Assembly: GCF_003097495.1 (NCBI RefSeq)
Contig: NZ_QEOP01000001.1
Span: forward strand, 1,550,001-1,614,000
Source of the DNA: Amnibacterium flavum
Lineage (GTDB): Bacteria > Actinomycetota > Actinomycetes > Actinomycetales > Microbacteriaceae
Length of the DNA stretch: 64,000 bases
Direction of reading: 5' to 3'
Of this stretch, positions 8,144 through 22,352 are shown piece by piece. The translations under genes were made by a program, and so were the position numbers. A model generated the notes under the pieces. It made no database searches. It had not been told where the DNA came from and saw nothing but the letters and a program-made list of their open reading frames with translations. The number at the start of each line of letters is the position of its first letter. The stretch's first letter is position 1.

Positions 8144-10492
8144 GTGACTGATGTCGACATCAGCGCTTCTCGCGCGGTTCGGATCGCTGATCTGAATTCG
8201 ATGCGCGTGCCAGAGCTCCAAGCTCTCGCCACGTCGCTCGGCGTCAAGAACGTCGCCAGACTCCGAAAGGGAGAACTCGTGGCAGCAATCTCTGACACCT
8301 CCACCGATTCCGTCGAACCCAACGCCGAGACCGAATCCGGCGCCGCCGTGGTCGACGACCTCAGCGCGGTCGACGGGTCCTCCGTCGAAGCGGACACCGT
8401 TCAGACGGACACCGACCAGACGGGCAGCGCCGAGGCCCCCGCGGCCGAGCCCGAGGCTCCGGCCGAGGCCGACGTCGTCGCCGAGGCGCAGTCCGTCGCC
8501 GACGCGGTCGACGTCTCGCCCAACGCCACGCCCGCCGCCGACGCACCCGTCGCCGAGGAGCCCGCAGCCGAGGCCGAACCGGCCACGGTCGAGCCCGTCG
8601 CGGCTGTTCCCACCATCGACGAGACCACGCCCGTCGCGGTCGCCGAGGCGCCCGCTGAGAAGCCGGTCCGCGCCCGTCGCTCCCGCCGTGCCACCTCGGC
8701 TTCGGTCGAGGCCGCCGTGGAGGAGACCCCCGCGCCCAAGAGCGCGGCATCGCACGTCAATCAGGGCGAGACCGGCATCAGCGAGGATGTCGAGCAGGCC
8801 GCGACCGAGGCCCCCATCGCCGAGGCGCCCGTCGAGGGCCAGCACGACGGCTCGCACCCCACCGACACCGCCGAGGAGACCCCCGAGGCCGCTCCGGCCG
8901 AGACCGAGGGCTCCACGACCACCGACGAGACCGAAGCGCCCGCCGAGGGTGAGCGTTCCGGTCGTCGTGGCCGCGGCCGCGGTCGCCAGGGATCGCAGGG
9001 CGAGTCCAACCGCCAGAACGACGGCGGCCGCCAGAACAACGGCGGCAACCAGAACAACGGCCAGAACGAGAAGGCCGGCAACGGTCAGAACGACGGCGGT
9101 CAGCGTGGCGAGGGCCGTGGCCGCGGCGACCAGAACCGCCAGAACAACGACCGTCAGAACGCGGACCGCCAGAACGCGGACCGCCAGAACAACGAGCGCC
9201 AGAACGCCGAGCAGGCGGGCGCCGGCGAGCAGGGCGGCACCGACGCCGAACGCCAGGAGCGCAGCAGCCGCAGCCGTTACCGCGACCGCAAGCGCGGCCG
9301 CGGCACCCAGAACGACGACTTCGAGCCCGAGCTGAGCGATGACGACGTGCTCATCCCCGTCGCCGGAATCCTCGACGTCCTCGACAACTACGCCTTCGTG
9401 CGCACCAGCGGCTACCTGCCCGGTGCGAGCGACGTCTACGTCTCGCTCGGCCAGGTGAAGAAGTACAACCTCCGCAAGGGCGACGCCGTCGTCGGCGCCA
9501 TCCGTCAGCCCCGCGACGGCGAGGGCGGACGTCAGAAGTACAACGCCATCGTCAAGATCGACAGCATCAACGGCCAGACGGTCGACGAGGCCGCCGCTCG
9601 CGTGGAGTTCGGCAAGCTGACCCCGCTGTACCCGCAGGAGCGTCTGCGCCTCGAGACCGAGCCGGGCATCCTGTCGACCCGCATCATCGACCTCGTCTCG
9701 CCCATCGGCAAGGGTCAGCGCGGCCTCATCGTCTCGCCCCCCAAGGCGGGCAAGACGCTGATCCTGCAGGCCATCGCCGGTGCCATCGCGAAGAACAACC
9801 CCGAGGTCCACCTCATGGTCGTCCTCGTCGACGAGCGTCCCGAAGAGGTCACCGACATGCAGCGCACGGTGAAGGGCGAGGTCATCGCCTCGACCTTCGA
9901 CCGTCCCGCTGAGGACCACACCACGGTCGCCGAGCTCGCCATCGAGCGCGCCAAGCGTCTCGTCGAGCTGGGCCACGACGTCGTCGTGCTGCTCGATTCG
10001 ATCACGCGCCTCGGCCGTGCCTACAACCTCGCGACGCCCGCGTCGGGCCGCATCCTCTCCGGCGGTGTCGACGCCTCGGCGCTGTACCCGCCGAAGCGCT
10101 TCTTCGGCGCCGCGCGCAACGTCGAGAACGGCGGTTCGCTCACCATCCTCGCGACCGCACTCGTCGAGACCGGATCCAAGATGGACGAGGTCATCTTCGA
10201 GGAGTTCAAGGGCACCGGCAACATGGAGCTGCGCCTCTCGCGCGGCCTCGCCGACAAGCGCATCTTCCCCGCCGTCGACGTGAGCGCTTCCGGCACCCGC
10301 CGCGAGGAGATGCTCATGGGCCCCGACGAGGTCAAGGTCACCTGGAAGCTGCGTCGCGCCCTCGCCGGGCTCGATCAGCAGCAGGCGCTCGAGATCGTCC
10401 TGAACAAGCTGAAGGAGACGAGCTCGAACGTCGAGTTCCTGATGCAGGTGCAGAAGTCGATGCCGGCCGCCCCGGGCAGCAACGAGGCGTAA
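8144..10492 (+). CDS. rho: Transcription termination factor Rho with long disordered insert
   Basis: Rho is a hexameric RNA-dependent ATPase that terminates transcription. At 782 residues it is far longer than the ~420-residue E. coli protein. Residues 1-50 form the Rho-N helical domain. An acidic, Ala/Glu-rich stretch (about 55-270) and an Arg/Gly/Asn/Gln-rich stretch (about 275-385) follow, both low complexity. The RNA-binding cold-shock fold begins about residue 400. The ATPase carries Walker A PPKAGKT (Lys 537), [10 protein letters not shown] and [13 protein letters not shown]. Such inserts are known in high-GC actinobacteria such as Micrococcus. The GTG start at 8144 has AAGG seven bases upstream. 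prfA follows after 3 bp. Confidence 0.97.
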   Translation: MTDVDISASRAVRIADLNSMRVPELQALATSLGVKNVARLRKGELVAAISDTSTDSVEPNAETESGAAVVDDLSAVDGSSVEADTVQTDTDQTGSAEAPAAEPEAPAEADVVAEAQSVADAVDVSPNATPAADAPVAEEPAAEAEPATVEPVAAVPTIDETTPVAVAEAPAEKPVRARRSRRATSASVEAAVEETPAPKSAASHVNQGETGISEDVEQAATEAPIAEAPVEGQHDGSHPTDTAEETPEAAPAETEGSTTTDETEAPAEGERSGRRGRGRGRQGSQGESNRQNDGGRQNNGGNQNNGQNEKAGNGQNDGGQRGEGRGRGDQNRQNNDRQNADRQNADRQNNERQNAEQAGAGEQGGTDAERQERSSRSRYRDRKRGRGTQNDDFEPELSDDDVLIPVAGILDVLDNYAFVRTSGYLPGASDVYVSLGQVKKYNLRKGDAVVGAIRQPRDGEGGRQKYNAIVKIDSINGQTVDEAAARVEFGKLTPLYPQERLRLETEPGILSTRIIDLVSPIGKGQRGLIVSPPKAGKTLILQAIAGAIAKNNPEVHLMVVLVDERPEEVTDMQRTVKGEVIASTFDRPAEDHTTVAELAIERAKRLVELGHDVVVLLDSITRLGRAYNLATPASGRILSGGVDASALYPPKRFFGAARNVENGGSLTILATALVETGSKMDEVIFEEFKGTGNMELRLSRGLADKRIFPAVDVSASGTRREEMLMGPDEVKVTWKLRRALAGLDQQQALEIVLNKLKETSSNVEFLMQVQKSMPAAPGSNEA

Positions 10493-10495
10493 GCC

Positions 10496-11572
10496 GTGTT
10501 CGAGTCAGTGGCGTCGCTGCTGGCCGAGCGAGAAGAGCTGCAGGAGCAGCTCGGCGACCCGGCCCTGCATGCCGACGCGGCACGTGCGAAGAAGGTCAAC
10601 CGGCGCTACGCCGAGCTGAGCCGGATCGCGGAAGCCCACGGAGCGTGGACGGGTCTCGTCGACGACCTCGAAGCCGCTCGCGAGCTTGCGAAGGACGACG
10701 CGGCGTTCGCCGAGGAGGTCCCGCTGCTCGAGGAGCAGCTCGAGGCCGCCCAGGAGAAGCTGCGTCGTCTCCTGATCCCGCGCGACCCCGACGACGGCCG
10801 TGACGTGATCATGGAGATCAAGGCGGGCGAAGGCGGGGCGGAATCCGCTCTGTTCGCCGCCGACCTGCTGCGCATGTACCTGCACTACGCCGAGAGCAAG
10901 GGGTGGAAGACCGAACTCCTCGACTCCACCGAGAGCGACCTCGGCGGTTACAAGGACGTCCAGGTCGCCATCAAGGGTCCCGCCGCCGATGTCATCGGCG
11001 TCTGGGCGCACCTCAAGTACGAGGGTGGAGTGCACCGCGTGCAGCGTGTGCCCGCGACCGAGTCGCAGGGGCGCATCCACACCTCCGCCGCCGGTGTGCT
11101 CGTGTTCCCCGAGGTCGACGCGCCCGAGGAGCTCGAGATCAACCCGAACGACCTCAAGATCGACGTGTTCCGATCGTCGGGCCCCGGCGGTCAGTCGGTC
11201 AACACGACCGACTCCGCCGTTCGCATCACGCATGTGCCGACCGGCATCGTCGTGTCGATGCAGAACGAGAAGAGCCAGCTGCAGAATCGCGAGGCCGCCA
11301 TGCGCGTGCTCCGCGCCCGTCTGCTCGCCGCTCAGCAGGAGGCGCTCGACGCCGAGGCGTCCGCCGCTCGCCGCAGCCAGATCCGCACGGTCGACCGGTC
11401 CGAGCGCATCCGCACCTACAACTACCCCGAGAACCGCATCGCCGATCACCGCACCGGGTACAAGGCGTACAACCTCGACCAGGTCATGGACGGGGCTCTC
11501 GAGCCCATCGTCCGGTCCGCCATCCAGGCCGACGAAGAGGCTCAGCTCGCCGCCGTCGGGACCGAGTCGTGA
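10496..11572 (+). CDS. prfA: Peptide chain release factor 1 (RF1)
   Basis: RF1 (358 residues) recognises UAA and UAG stop codons and triggers peptide release. The RF1-specific codon-reading tripeptide PAT appears in [12 protein letters not shown], distinguishing it from RF2 (SPF). The catalytic GGQ is in [14 protein letters not shown]. The gene starts with GTG only three bases after rho and its stop overlaps the start of prmC, which encodes the enzyme that methylates the GGQ glutamine. Length and domain order are normal. Confidence 0.97.
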   Translation: MFESVASLLAEREELQEQLGDPALHADAARAKKVNRRYAELSRIAEAHGAWTGLVDDLEAARELAKDDAAFAEEVPLLEEQLEAAQEKLRRLLIPRDPDDGRDVIMEIKAGEGGAESALFAADLLRMYLHYAESKGWKTELLDSTESDLGGYKDVQVAIKGPAADVIGVWAHLKYEGGVHRVQRVPATESQGRIHTSAAGVLVFPEVDAPEELEINPNDLKIDVFRSSGPGGQSVNTTDSAVRITHVPTGIVVSMQNEKSQLQNREAAMRVLRARLLAAQQEALDAEASAARRSQIRTVDRSERIRTYNYPENRIADHRTGYKAYNLDQVMDGALEPIVRSAIQADEEAQLAAVGTES

Positions 11573-12486
11573 CGCACCCCTCGCTCGACGAGCAGCAGGC
11601 GCGCTCCGGCGGCTCGTCGGATCCGCAGGCGGGCGCCGTCGACTCGGTGCTCAGCCGTGCCGCTGCGGCCCTCACCCGCGCCGGGATCCCCACGCCCACT
11701 GTCGATGCGGAACTCCTCGTCGCCCATGTGCTGGGTGTCGGTCGAGGCAGGGTGCAGGCTCTCGCCATGAGCGGTGCACTGCTCTCCGCTGCCGACGCGG
11801 TCGAGACCGCCGACCTCGTCGAGCGCAGGTCCGCTCGGGTTCCGCTCCAGCACATCACCGGGCGGGCGGCGTTCCGACGCATCGAGCTGTCCGTCGGCCC
11901 CGGCGTCTTCGTTCCCCGGCCCGAGACCGAGATGGTCGCCGGAATCGCGATCGACGCACTGACCGCCGACCCGTCGCCCGAGCCGATCGGCGTGGACCTC
12001 GGGACGGGGAGCGGCGCGATCGCGCTGTCGCTCGCGGTCGAGGTGCCGCACGCCCGCGTCTTCGGCGTCGAGAACTCGGCCGAGGCGTTCATCTGGGCGA
12101 CCCAGAACACGCGCGACGTCGGTGCGGGCAACGCGAAGATGGTCTTCACCGATCTCGCCAAGGCGCTTCCCGAGCTCGACGGCACCGTGTCCGTCGTCAT
12201 CTCGAACCCTCCCTACATCCCGCTCGGCGCGATCCCACGCGACCCCGAGGTACGGCTGCACGACCCCGCGGCCGCGCTCTACGGCGGAGTCGACGGGCTC
12301 GACGTGGTCCGCCAGGTCTCGGTGACCGCTCGACGCCTGCTGCGTGCAGGGGGGACGCTCGTGCTCGAGCACGGGGAGCTCCAGGGGGAGCAGATCCGTG
12401 CGCTTCTCACCGCCGACGGCTGGCGCGCCGCGGCGACGCACCCCGACCTGACCGGTCGCCCCCGCGCCACGACCGCCGTCCGCTGA
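11569..12486 (+). CDS. prmC: Release factor glutamine methyltransferase
   Basis: PrmC/HemK (305 residues) methylates the glutamine of the GGQ motif in release factors. The SAM-binding motif [15 protein letters not shown] and the substrate-glutamine motif NPPYIP are both present, after an N-terminal helical domain. The GTG start at 11569 overlaps the prfA stop, so the modifying enzyme is translationally coupled to its substrate. The first ~30 residues are a low-complexity extension; a start a little further in cannot be excluded. Confidence 0.95.
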   Translation: MTHPSLDEQQARSGGSSDPQAGAVDSVLSRAAAALTRAGIPTPTVDAELLVAHVLGVGRGRVQALAMSGALLSAADAVETADLVERRSARVPLQHITGRAAFRRIELSVGPGVFVPRPETEMVAGIAIDALTADPSPEPIGVDLGTGSGAIALSLAVEVPHARVFGVENSAEAFIWATQNTRDVGAGNAKMVFTDLAKALPELDGTVSVVISNPPYIPLGAIPRDPEVRLHDPAAALYGGVDGLDVVRQVSVTARRLLRAGGTLVLEHGELQGEQIRALLTADGWRAAATHPDLTGRPRATTAVR

Positions 12487-12510
12487 GAACCGCGACACGT
12501 CTGACGACCC

Positions 12511-12570
12511 TTCGCTTCGCGCCGCTCAGCGGGCGGGGGAGTTCGCCCGCGCGCTGAGCGGAGCGAAACG
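12511..12570. repeat. Imperfect hairpin repeat between convergent genes, related to the 27.6-kb array
   Basis: The 96-bp gap between prmC and the HAD gene holds a large inverted repeat. CCGCTCAGCG (12522-12531) pairs with CGCTGAGCGG (12552-12561), and outer TTCGC/GCGAA arms extend the stem. The text resembles the unit of the tandem array at 27651-28290 (TTTCGCTGCGCTCAACGG). It looks like a solitary member of the same extragenic palindrome family and could act as a bidirectional terminator; there is no T-run. Confidence 0.7.
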
Positions 12571-12582
12571 ACGGGCTGAGTC

Positions 12583-13221
12583 TCAGCCTTCGGCGGGCGT
12601 GACGCCGCGGCTCTCCGCGAAGGCCTCGATCGCCGCGCGCATGGCTGCCGCGTCGCCGTCGAAGAGATGGGTGGTGATCCCGACGGACTCCGCACCCGCG
12701 ACGTTCTCGACGAGGTCGTCGGCGAAGAACGTGTCGGCGGCGGGGGAGTCGTAGGACTCCAGCATCCGCTCGAACACGAGCGGATCGGGCTTGCGGGCCC
12801 CGTAGAAGCTCGACGCCCGCAGCTCCGACCCGAAGATCGGAACCAGATCGGGTGCCAGGTGCGCGAGGTGCTTGTGCACGAGCGGCCCGTTGTTGGTGAG
12901 CAGGCTCACCCGCCCCAGTTCCCCGGCCCGACGGGCCGCGGCGATCGAATCGGGCAGCGCGGTCATCCCGCTCTTCCGGGCCGCCACCCAGTCGGCTTCC
13001 GACACGCCGGTGCCCACCGTGCGCCGGAAGGTGTCGAGGTAATGGTCGGGCCCGTCGAATCCGCCCGCCTCGGCGTGCATCTCACGGGTCGGGTCGAGCC
13101 ACCAACGCTGCCGCAGAACAGGAACGGGGATTCCGCTCGCCGCCGAGAGAGCGCGCATCCGCGCCATCCAGTCGTAGTCGTACAGCACGTTGTCCATGTC
13201 GAACACGAACAGAAGAGTCAT
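12583..13221 (-). CDS. HAD superfamily hydrolase (nucleotidase-like)
   Basis: A 212-residue haloacid-dehalogenase-fold phosphatase. Motif I is FDMDNVLYD (residues 6-14) with the nucleophile and acid Asp; motif II is the LTNN segment; motif III Lys is in ARKPDP; motif IV is FFADDLVEN. The DMDN-x-LY form resembles pyrimidine 5'-nucleotidases, but the substrate is uncertain. It faces prmC across a hairpin and is transcribed alone. A CAGACT -10-like box lies 7 nt before the ATG, suggesting a leaderless message. Longer upstream in-frame extensions overlap the next gene and are rejected. Confidence 0.88.
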   Translation of the reverse strand: MTLLFVFDMDNVLYDYDWMARMRALSAASGIPVPVLRQRWWLDPTREMHAEAGGFDGPDHYLDTFRRTVGTGVSEADWVAARKSGMTALPDSIAAARRAGELGRVSLLTNNGPLVHKHLAHLAPDLVPIFGSELRASSFYGARKPDPLVFERMLESYDSPAADTFFADDLVENVAGAESVGITTHLFDGDAAAMRAAIEAFAESRGVTPAEG

Positions 13222-13228
13222 CACCCCC

Positions 13229-13234
13229 AGTCTG
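13229..13234 (-). promoter_or_regulatory. Leaderless -10 candidate (CAGACT) for HAD gene
   Basis: On the minus strand CAGACT ends 7 nt before the ATG at 13221. This spacing puts the transcription start at or next to the start codon. Confidence 0.4.
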
Positions 13235-13297
13235 CTGCACGCCCGACCGAATCGGCCGCGCACGCCGCGTGCCCGGAGCGGTCGGTGCTTCCACCGG

Positions 13298-13303
13298 TAC
13301 ACT
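13298..13303 (+). promoter_or_regulatory. -10 candidate (TACACT) for the tsaC/sua5 gene
   Basis: TACACT lies 11 nt before the ATG at 13315, predicting a 5' leader of only a few bases. It would drive the TsaC-glycosyltransferase-AtpI group. Confidence 0.45.
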
Positions 13304-13314
13304 CGGCTCTCGAC

Positions 13315-13980
13315 ATGGCCCGCACATTCGACTGCAACGCCGAGTCCGATCTCCTCACCGGAATGCGCCTCGCGCGCGGTGCCATCGGGCGCGGTGAACT
13401 CGTCGTCCTGCCCACCGACACCGTCTACGGTGTCGCCGCTGACGCGTTCTCTCCCGCTGCTGTTCAGCGGCTGCTCGATGCGAAGGGTCGCGGCAGGCAG
13501 TCGCCCCCACCCGTGCTCGTCCCGGGCATCCCGACACTCGACGCACTCGCCGAGTCGGTTCCCGAATCGGTGCGCGCGCTCGTGGCCGAGTTCTGGCCGG
13601 GGCCGCTGACGATCATCCTGCCCGCGCGCGCCTCTCTCGCCTGGGACCTCGGCGACACCGGGGGAACGGTCGCTCTCCGCATGCCCGATCATCGGATCGC
13701 CCTCGAACTGCTGAGCGAGACCGGACCGCTGGCCGTGTCGTCCGCGAACCTCACCGGTCAGCCCGCTGCGACGACCGCGGCCGACGCGCTGGCCCAGCTG
13801 GGCGACTCGATCTCGATCTACCTCGACGCCGGCGAGACGCCGGGGTCCGTGCCCTCGACCATCATCGACGCCACCGGGCTCGCCGACGGCTCGGGCGGCC
13901 TCCGCATCGTGCGCGAGGGCGTCCTGCCCGCCGCGCGGATCGCCGAGGTCTCAGGTGAGCCTCTGGAGAGCGCCCCGTGA
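13315..13980 (+). CDS. L-threonylcarbamoyladenylate synthase (TsaC/Sua5 family)
   Basis: This 221-residue YrdC-domain enzyme makes threonylcarbamoyl-AMP from threonine, bicarbonate and ATP for the universal t6A37 modification of ANN-decoding tRNAs. Seen are PTDTVYGVAADAF near residue 37, the FWPGPLTIIL block and the SSANLTGQPA signature. It is of short TsaC-like length without the extra C-terminal Sua5 domain. The gene has its own promoter-like box and overlaps the next gene by 4 bp. Its position after prmC and before the ATP synthase operon is common in actinobacteria. Confidence 0.95.
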   Translation: MARTFDCNAESDLLTGMRLARGAIGRGELVVLPTDTVYGVAADAFSPAAVQRLLDAKGRGRQSPPPVLVPGIPTLDALAESVPESVRALVAEFWPGPLTIILPARASLAWDLGDTGGTVALRMPDHRIALELLSETGPLAVSSANLTGQPAATTAADALAQLGDSISIYLDAGETPGSVPSTIIDATGLADGSGGLRIVREGVLPAARIAEVSGEPLESAP

Positions 13981-15206
13981 TCCAGTACGGGATCGTCGCG
14001 CTCGTCGCCGCCGTCGTCACGTTCGCTCTGTCGTACGTGGTCTACAAGATCGGCCGCAAGTACCGGCTGCATCCCGAGATCCGTGCGCGCGACGTGCACA
14101 CGAACCCCACTCCGCGCCTCGGCGGGGTCGCCATGTTCGGGGGAGTGCTGGTCGCGATCGCCGTCGCCTCGCGCATCCCGTTCTTCGAGATCGTCTTCTC
14201 CCAGCCGGGCAAGATCTGGGCGATCGTCGGTGCGGCGTTCATCATCGTGGCCATCGGCGTCGCGGATGACCTGCTCGACCTCGACTGGATGATCAAGCTC
14301 GCCGGGCAGATCCTCACGGCGGGGCTGCTGGCCTGGCAGGGCGTGGCCATCGCCTCCCTCCCGATCGGCGGCCTCACGATCGGGTCGGCCTGGATGTCCC
14401 TCGCCCTCACCGTGCTCGCGATCGTCTTCGTCATGAACGCCGTCAACTTCATCGACGGGCTCGACGGCCTCGTGGCGGGCGTCACGATCATCGCGAACAG
14501 CGTCTTCTTCCTCTACAGCTATCTCGTCGTGCAGCAGACGAGCCCCAACAACTACTTCAACCTCGCATCGCTCATCGCGGCGGTGACGATCGGCATCTGC
14601 GTCGGGTTCCTGCCGCTCAACTTCCACCCGGCGAAGCTGTTCATGGGCGACGGCGGCGCCTACCTGGTCGCCCTGCTGATGGCCACCTCCGCCATCGCGG
14701 TGACGGGTCAGATCGACCCCGTCGTGTTCGGCGCGACCTTCGGTCGGTCGTCGCTCCTCCCCGCCTTCCTCCCGATCCTGCTGCCGGTCGCGATCCTCAT
14801 CGTGCCGTTCCTCGACTTCGCGCTCGCGGTCACGCGGCGGCTCCGGGCGGGCAAGTCCCCGTTCAGCGCCGACCGGAAGCACCTCCACCACCGCCTGCTC
14901 GACATGGGTCACTCCCACCTGCACGCCGTGCTGATCTTCTACGCATGGACCGCGGTGCTCTCGGTCGGCGCCCTGCTCTTCTTCGTGGTGAAGCCCTGGT
15001 ACTGGGCGCTCGTGTTCATCTTCGTCGGCCTCGTGGTGTGCGCCGTCCTGACGCTCGCGCCGCTCTCGCGTCGCAAGGTCGTCGAGGCCGCGGCCCAGTC
15101 GACTCCTGTCGACCAGGAGAGTCCGATCCGAGCCCAGCTCGACCCGCTCGACGAGGCGGCCGACGACGTCGTGCTCGACTCGCACCTCGACAAGGAACCG
15201 ACATGA
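13977..15206 (+). CDS. MraY/WecA-family undecaprenyl-phosphate sugar-1-phosphate transferase
   Basis: A 409-residue polytopic membrane enzyme (about ten helices) that transfers a sugar phosphate, typically GlcNAc-1-P, to undecaprenyl phosphate to start a cell-wall glycopolymer. The conserved cytoplasmic motifs are NAVNFIDGLDGLVAG, NFHPAKLFMGDGGA and the histidine motif RKHLHHRLLDMGHSHLHA. It is WecA/TagO-like rather than MraY, which would lie in the division cluster. The C-terminal ~40 residues are a polar tail. GTG start overlaps the upstream stop; its own stop overlaps the next ATG. Confidence 0.93.
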   Translation: MIQYGIVALVAAVVTFALSYVVYKIGRKYRLHPEIRARDVHTNPTPRLGGVAMFGGVLVAIAVASRIPFFEIVFSQPGKIWAIVGAAFIIVAIGVADDLLDLDWMIKLAGQILTAGLLAWQGVAIASLPIGGLTIGSAWMSLALTVLAIVFVMNAVNFIDGLDGLVAGVTIIANSVFFLYSYLVVQQTSPNNYFNLASLIAAVTIGICVGFLPLNFHPAKLFMGDGGAYLVALLMATSAIAVTGQIDPVVFGATFGRSSLLPAFLPILLPVAILIVPFLDFALAVTRRLRAGKSPFSADRKHLHHRLLDMGHSHLHAVLIFYAWTAVLSVGALLFFVVKPWYWALVFIFVGLVVCAVLTLAPLSRRKVVEAAAQSTPVDQESPIRAQLDPLDEAADDVVLDSHLDKEPT

Positions 15207-15661
15207 ACCTCAGCGCCCTCCTCAAGCGGACACTGGTGCTCGGTGCCGCCCTCGCCGTCGCGATCGTCGTGATCGGCGGCATCATCGGCTTCACCGTCGC
15301 AGGCGCGCCCGGATTCGTCGGAGCAGCGATCGGTGCGGTCGTCGCGGCGGTCTTCCTGGGTCTCACCGCGGTGTCGATCATCCTCGCGGTCCGCGCGACC
15401 GGGGGAGACATGCTCAAACCGGCATTCTTCGGAATCGTGCTCGGCGGCTGGATGGTGAAGTTCGTCGCGTTCCTCGTGCTCGTGCTCACCCTGCGCTCGG
15501 CGGACTGGCTAAATCCCGTCGCGTTCTTCTTCGCGGTCGTCGCGGCGGTCATCGGAAGCCTCGCCATCGACGTGTACGTCTTCGCCACCTCGCGCATGCC
15601 CTACGTCGATGCGAAGCTCCCGCCGTCGTCCGCGGAATCGGACCTCCCGCCGACCGCATGA
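15203..15661 (+). CDS. AtpI-like small membrane protein
   Basis: A 152-residue integral membrane protein with four predicted hydrophobic segments (about residues 10-30, 38-65, 75-95, 100-125) and a polar C-terminal tail. Its place immediately before atpB and its helix pattern match the actinobacterial AtpI/ATP-synthase-associated proteins, thought to help assemble the c-ring or to carry Mg2+. Sequence similarity to AtpI is weak by eye, so the name rests mainly on position. The ATG overlaps the preceding stop and has AAGGAA upstream. Confidence 0.75.
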   Translation: MNLSALLKRTLVLGAALAVAIVVIGGIIGFTVAGAPGFVGAAIGAVVAAVFLGLTAVSIILAVRATGGDMLKPAFFGIVLGGWMVKFVAFLVLVLTLRSADWLNPVAFFFAVVAAVIGSLAIDVYVFATSRMPYVDAKLPPSSAESDLPPTA

Positions 15662-15724
15662 TCATCGGCCGGTCCGATTTCTACATTGCATCGAAAACGG
15701 TTCGCGGTGGCCCCCGTTCATTGA

Positions 15725-15730
15725 TAGGGT
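15725..15730 (+). promoter_or_regulatory. atpB: Candidate promoter -10 (TAGGGT) of the ATP synthase operon
   Basis: In the 114-bp gap before atpB, TAGGGT is preceded after 18 bp by TTCGCG (15701-15706), a possible -35. This would give a ~40-nt leader for the atpBEFHAGDC message. Confidence 0.35.
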
Positions 15731-15775
15731 TCTAGGACTTCCCCTTCCGATCGCCGCGTGCGAACGCGCGCCCCG

Positions 15776-16600
15776 ATGCAGGAGAACGAGCTGCTGAACG
15801 CCGTCCTTTCACATCTGCCCCTCGCCAGCGACGGCGGGGGCTTCCACCCTCCCTCGATCGACGAATTTTTCCCGCCGGTCCTGCTCTTCGAGGGAACTCC
15901 CTTCGAGCTGAACCGGATCATGCTGATCCGTCTGCTCGTGGTCGTCGTCCTCATCGTGCTGTTCTATCTCGGCACCCGCCGGATGAAGATCGTGCCGGGT
16001 CGCTTCCAGAGCATCATCGAGATGGGGCTCGACTTCGTTCGCGTCAACATCGCGGAGGACCTGCTCGGTCGTAAGGACGGAACCCGCTTCCTCCCGCTGC
16101 TGACGACGATCTTCTTCCTCGTCCTCGCGATGAACATCACGGGCATCATCCCGTTCCTCAACATCGCGGGCACCTCGGTCGTCGGTCTGCCGGTCGTGCT
16201 GGCGATCGTCGCCTATGTGGCCTTCATCTACGCAGGACTGAAGAAGCACCCGGGGACCTTTCTCAAGGCATCGCTCTTCCCCCCTGGCGTGCCGTGGCCG
16301 ATCTACCTGATCGTCACGCCGATCGAGTTGGTCTCGACCTTCATCCTGCGGCCCGTCACGCTGGCACTGCGACTTCTCATGAACATGGTCGCCGGCCACC
16401 TGCTGCTGGTGCTCTGCTTCTCGGCCACCCAGTTCTTCCTGTTCACGGCCGGTGGCTTCTGGACCCTGTTCGGCGTCGGCACCTTCGCCTTCGGATTCGC
16501 CTTCACCGTGTTCGAAATCCTGGTCGCAGTACTCCAGGCCTACGTCTTCACCCTGCTTACGACGGTTTACATCCAGCTCGCGCTGGCTGAAGAGCACTGA
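15776..16600 (+). CDS. atpB: F0F1 ATP synthase subunit a
   Basis: Subunit a (274 residues) forms the two proton half-channels beside the rotating c-ring. Several membrane helices are evident, and the essential arginine lies in LRLLMNMVAGH near residue 200. The C-terminal FEILVAVLQAYVFTLLTTVYI helix is typical. The ATG at 15776 is chosen; a GTG at 15758 in frame would add six residues, and neither has a clear ribosome binding site. First gene of a complete, canonical atp operon. Confidence 0.96.
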   Translation: MQENELLNAVLSHLPLASDGGGFHPPSIDEFFPPVLLFEGTPFELNRIMLIRLLVVVVLIVLFYLGTRRMKIVPGRFQSIIEMGLDFVRVNIAEDLLGRKDGTRFLPLLTTIFFLVLAMNITGIIPFLNIAGTSVVGLPVVLAIVAYVAFIYAGLKKHPGTFLKASLFPPGVPWPIYLIVTPIELVSTFILRPVTLALRLLMNMVAGHLLLVLCFSATQFFLFTAGGFWTLFGVGTFAFGFAFTVFEILVAVLQAYVFTLLTTVYIQLALAEEH

Positions 16601-16612
16601 CCTTCGTCGTAA

Positions 16613-16882
<270 letters not shown>

Positions 16883-16916
16883 TCACCCGTCTCTACATCG
16901 ACATAAGGAGGCTGGC

Positions 16917-17486
16917 GTGGCACTAGTGCCATCGCAGCTCGTGGCCGTCATGGCGGCGGCTGCCGAAGAGGAGCCCGGCAACCCGCTCATCCCCGCTGAC
17001 TACGACATCCTTTGGTCGGCGGTCTGCTTCGCGATCATCCTGGCGTTCTTCTTCTGGAAGGTTCTGCCCTCGGTCAAGAAGCTGCTCGATGAGCGCTCGG
17101 CGAAGATCGAAGGCGGCATCGCCAAGGCCGAGGAGGCCCAGCGCGAGGCCACCGCAGCGCTCGAGAGCTACAACCAGCAGCTCGCCGAGGCCCGCGCCGA
17201 AGCGGGTCGCATCCGCGAGCAGGCACGCGAGGACGGCAAGAAGATCCTCGTCGAGCTCCGCGAGCAGGCGACCGCCGAGGCCGCCCGCATCACTGCAGCG
17301 GCGCAGGCTCAGATCGAGGCGGAGCGCCAGTCGGCCGTCGTCTCGCTCCGTGCGGAGGTCGGCTCGCTCGCGATCGACCTCGCCTCCGGCGTCGTCGGCG
17401 AGAGCCTGTCGGACGACAAGCGCGCGACCGCCCTGGTCGACCGCTTCCTCGCCGACCTCGAAGCATCCGAGAAGGCGGGCAAGTAG
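16917..17486 (+). CDS. atpF: F0F1 ATP synthase subunit b
   Basis: The peripheral stalk subunit (189 residues): one membrane helix about residues 28-50 (LWSAVCFAIILAFFFW), then a long, charged, alanine-rich coiled coil. GTG start at 16917 has a near-perfect AAGGAGG at 16905-16911. The stop codon shares one base with the atpH start. Confidence 0.97.
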   Translation: MALVPSQLVAVMAAAAEEEPGNPLIPADYDILWSAVCFAIILAFFFWKVLPSVKKLLDERSAKIEGGIAKAEEAQREATAALESYNQQLAEARAEAGRIREQAREDGKKILVELREQATAEAARITAAAQAQIEAERQSAVVSLRAEVGSLAIDLASGVVGESLSDDKRATALVDRFLADLEASEKAGK

Positions 17487-18271
17487 TGGGCTCCGCGAGC
17501 AGGCAGGCGCTCGAGACGGCGATCGCCGCACTCGACAAGCTGGGCAGCACCGACCTGGCGACGGGTGAGCGGCTGCTGGCGGCCGCACGTGCCATCGCCG
17601 GATCGACCCAGCTGCGTGCTCTGCTCGCCGACCCCGGCATCGAGGCGCAGGGCAAGTCGCGTGTCGTGAATCAGGTCTTCAGCGGCTTCGGCGACATCGT
17701 CCCCGTGCTCGACGCCGTCGTCAACGCGCGCTGGTCGTCGGGCAATGAGCTCGTCGACGGCATCGAGACACTCGGTTACCGCGCCGTCTCGGCGTCGGCC
17801 CCGCAGGGAGTGTCCGTCGACCGCGAGCTGTTCTCGTTCGGCGCCGCGGTCGGCTCGAACTCCGAGCTCGAACTCGCCGTCGGCAGCAACCTCGGCGGCC
17901 ACGGCGCGAAGACGGTCCTCGTCGACCGGCTCCTCGTCAATGCGTCCGAGCAGACTCGCGTCATCGTCCGCCACATCGTGCAGTCGCCGCGCAAGCGCCG
18001 TTTCTCCGACGCGATCAGGAGAGCCGCGTCGGTTGTCGCCGATCAGTCCGGCCTCGGCGTCGCGACGATCCGCACCGCCACCGCTCTGACCGCGGCTCAG
18101 CTCGACCGCCTCGAGAAGGCGCTGAGCGTCCGCTACGGCCGTCAGCTCAGCATCAACCAGGTCGTCGACACAGGCCTCATCGGGGGAGTTCGCATCTCCA
18201 TCGGTGACGATGTGATCGACGGCAGTGTGGCGACGCGACTCAACGATCTTCGACTTCAACTCGCCGGCTGA
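17486..18271 (+). CDS. atpH: F0F1 ATP synthase subunit delta
   Basis: Subunit delta (261 residues) links the F1 head to the b stalk. The protein is longer than the ~180-residue E. coli version, as is usual in Micrococcales. The conserved C-terminal region, with [20 protein letters not shown], is intact. The GTG start overlaps the atpF stop by one base. Confidence 0.96.
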   Translation: MGSASRQALETAIAALDKLGSTDLATGERLLAAARAIAGSTQLRALLADPGIEAQGKSRVVNQVFSGFGDIVPVLDAVVNARWSSGNELVDGIETLGYRAVSASAPQGVSVDRELFSFGAAVGSNSELELAVGSNLGGHGAKTVLVDRLLVNASEQTRVIVRHIVQSPRKRRFSDAIRRAASVVADQSGLGVATIRTATALTAAQLDRLEKALSVRYGRQLSINQVVDTGLIGGVRISIGDDVIDGSVATRLNDLRLQLAG

Positions 18272-18299
18272 CGCCGGACACGATCAAGGAATCAATCCC

Positions 18300-19937
<1,638 letters not shown>

Positions 19938-19940
19938 CTA

Positions 19941-22350
<2,410 letters not shown>

Positions 22351-22352
22351 TC

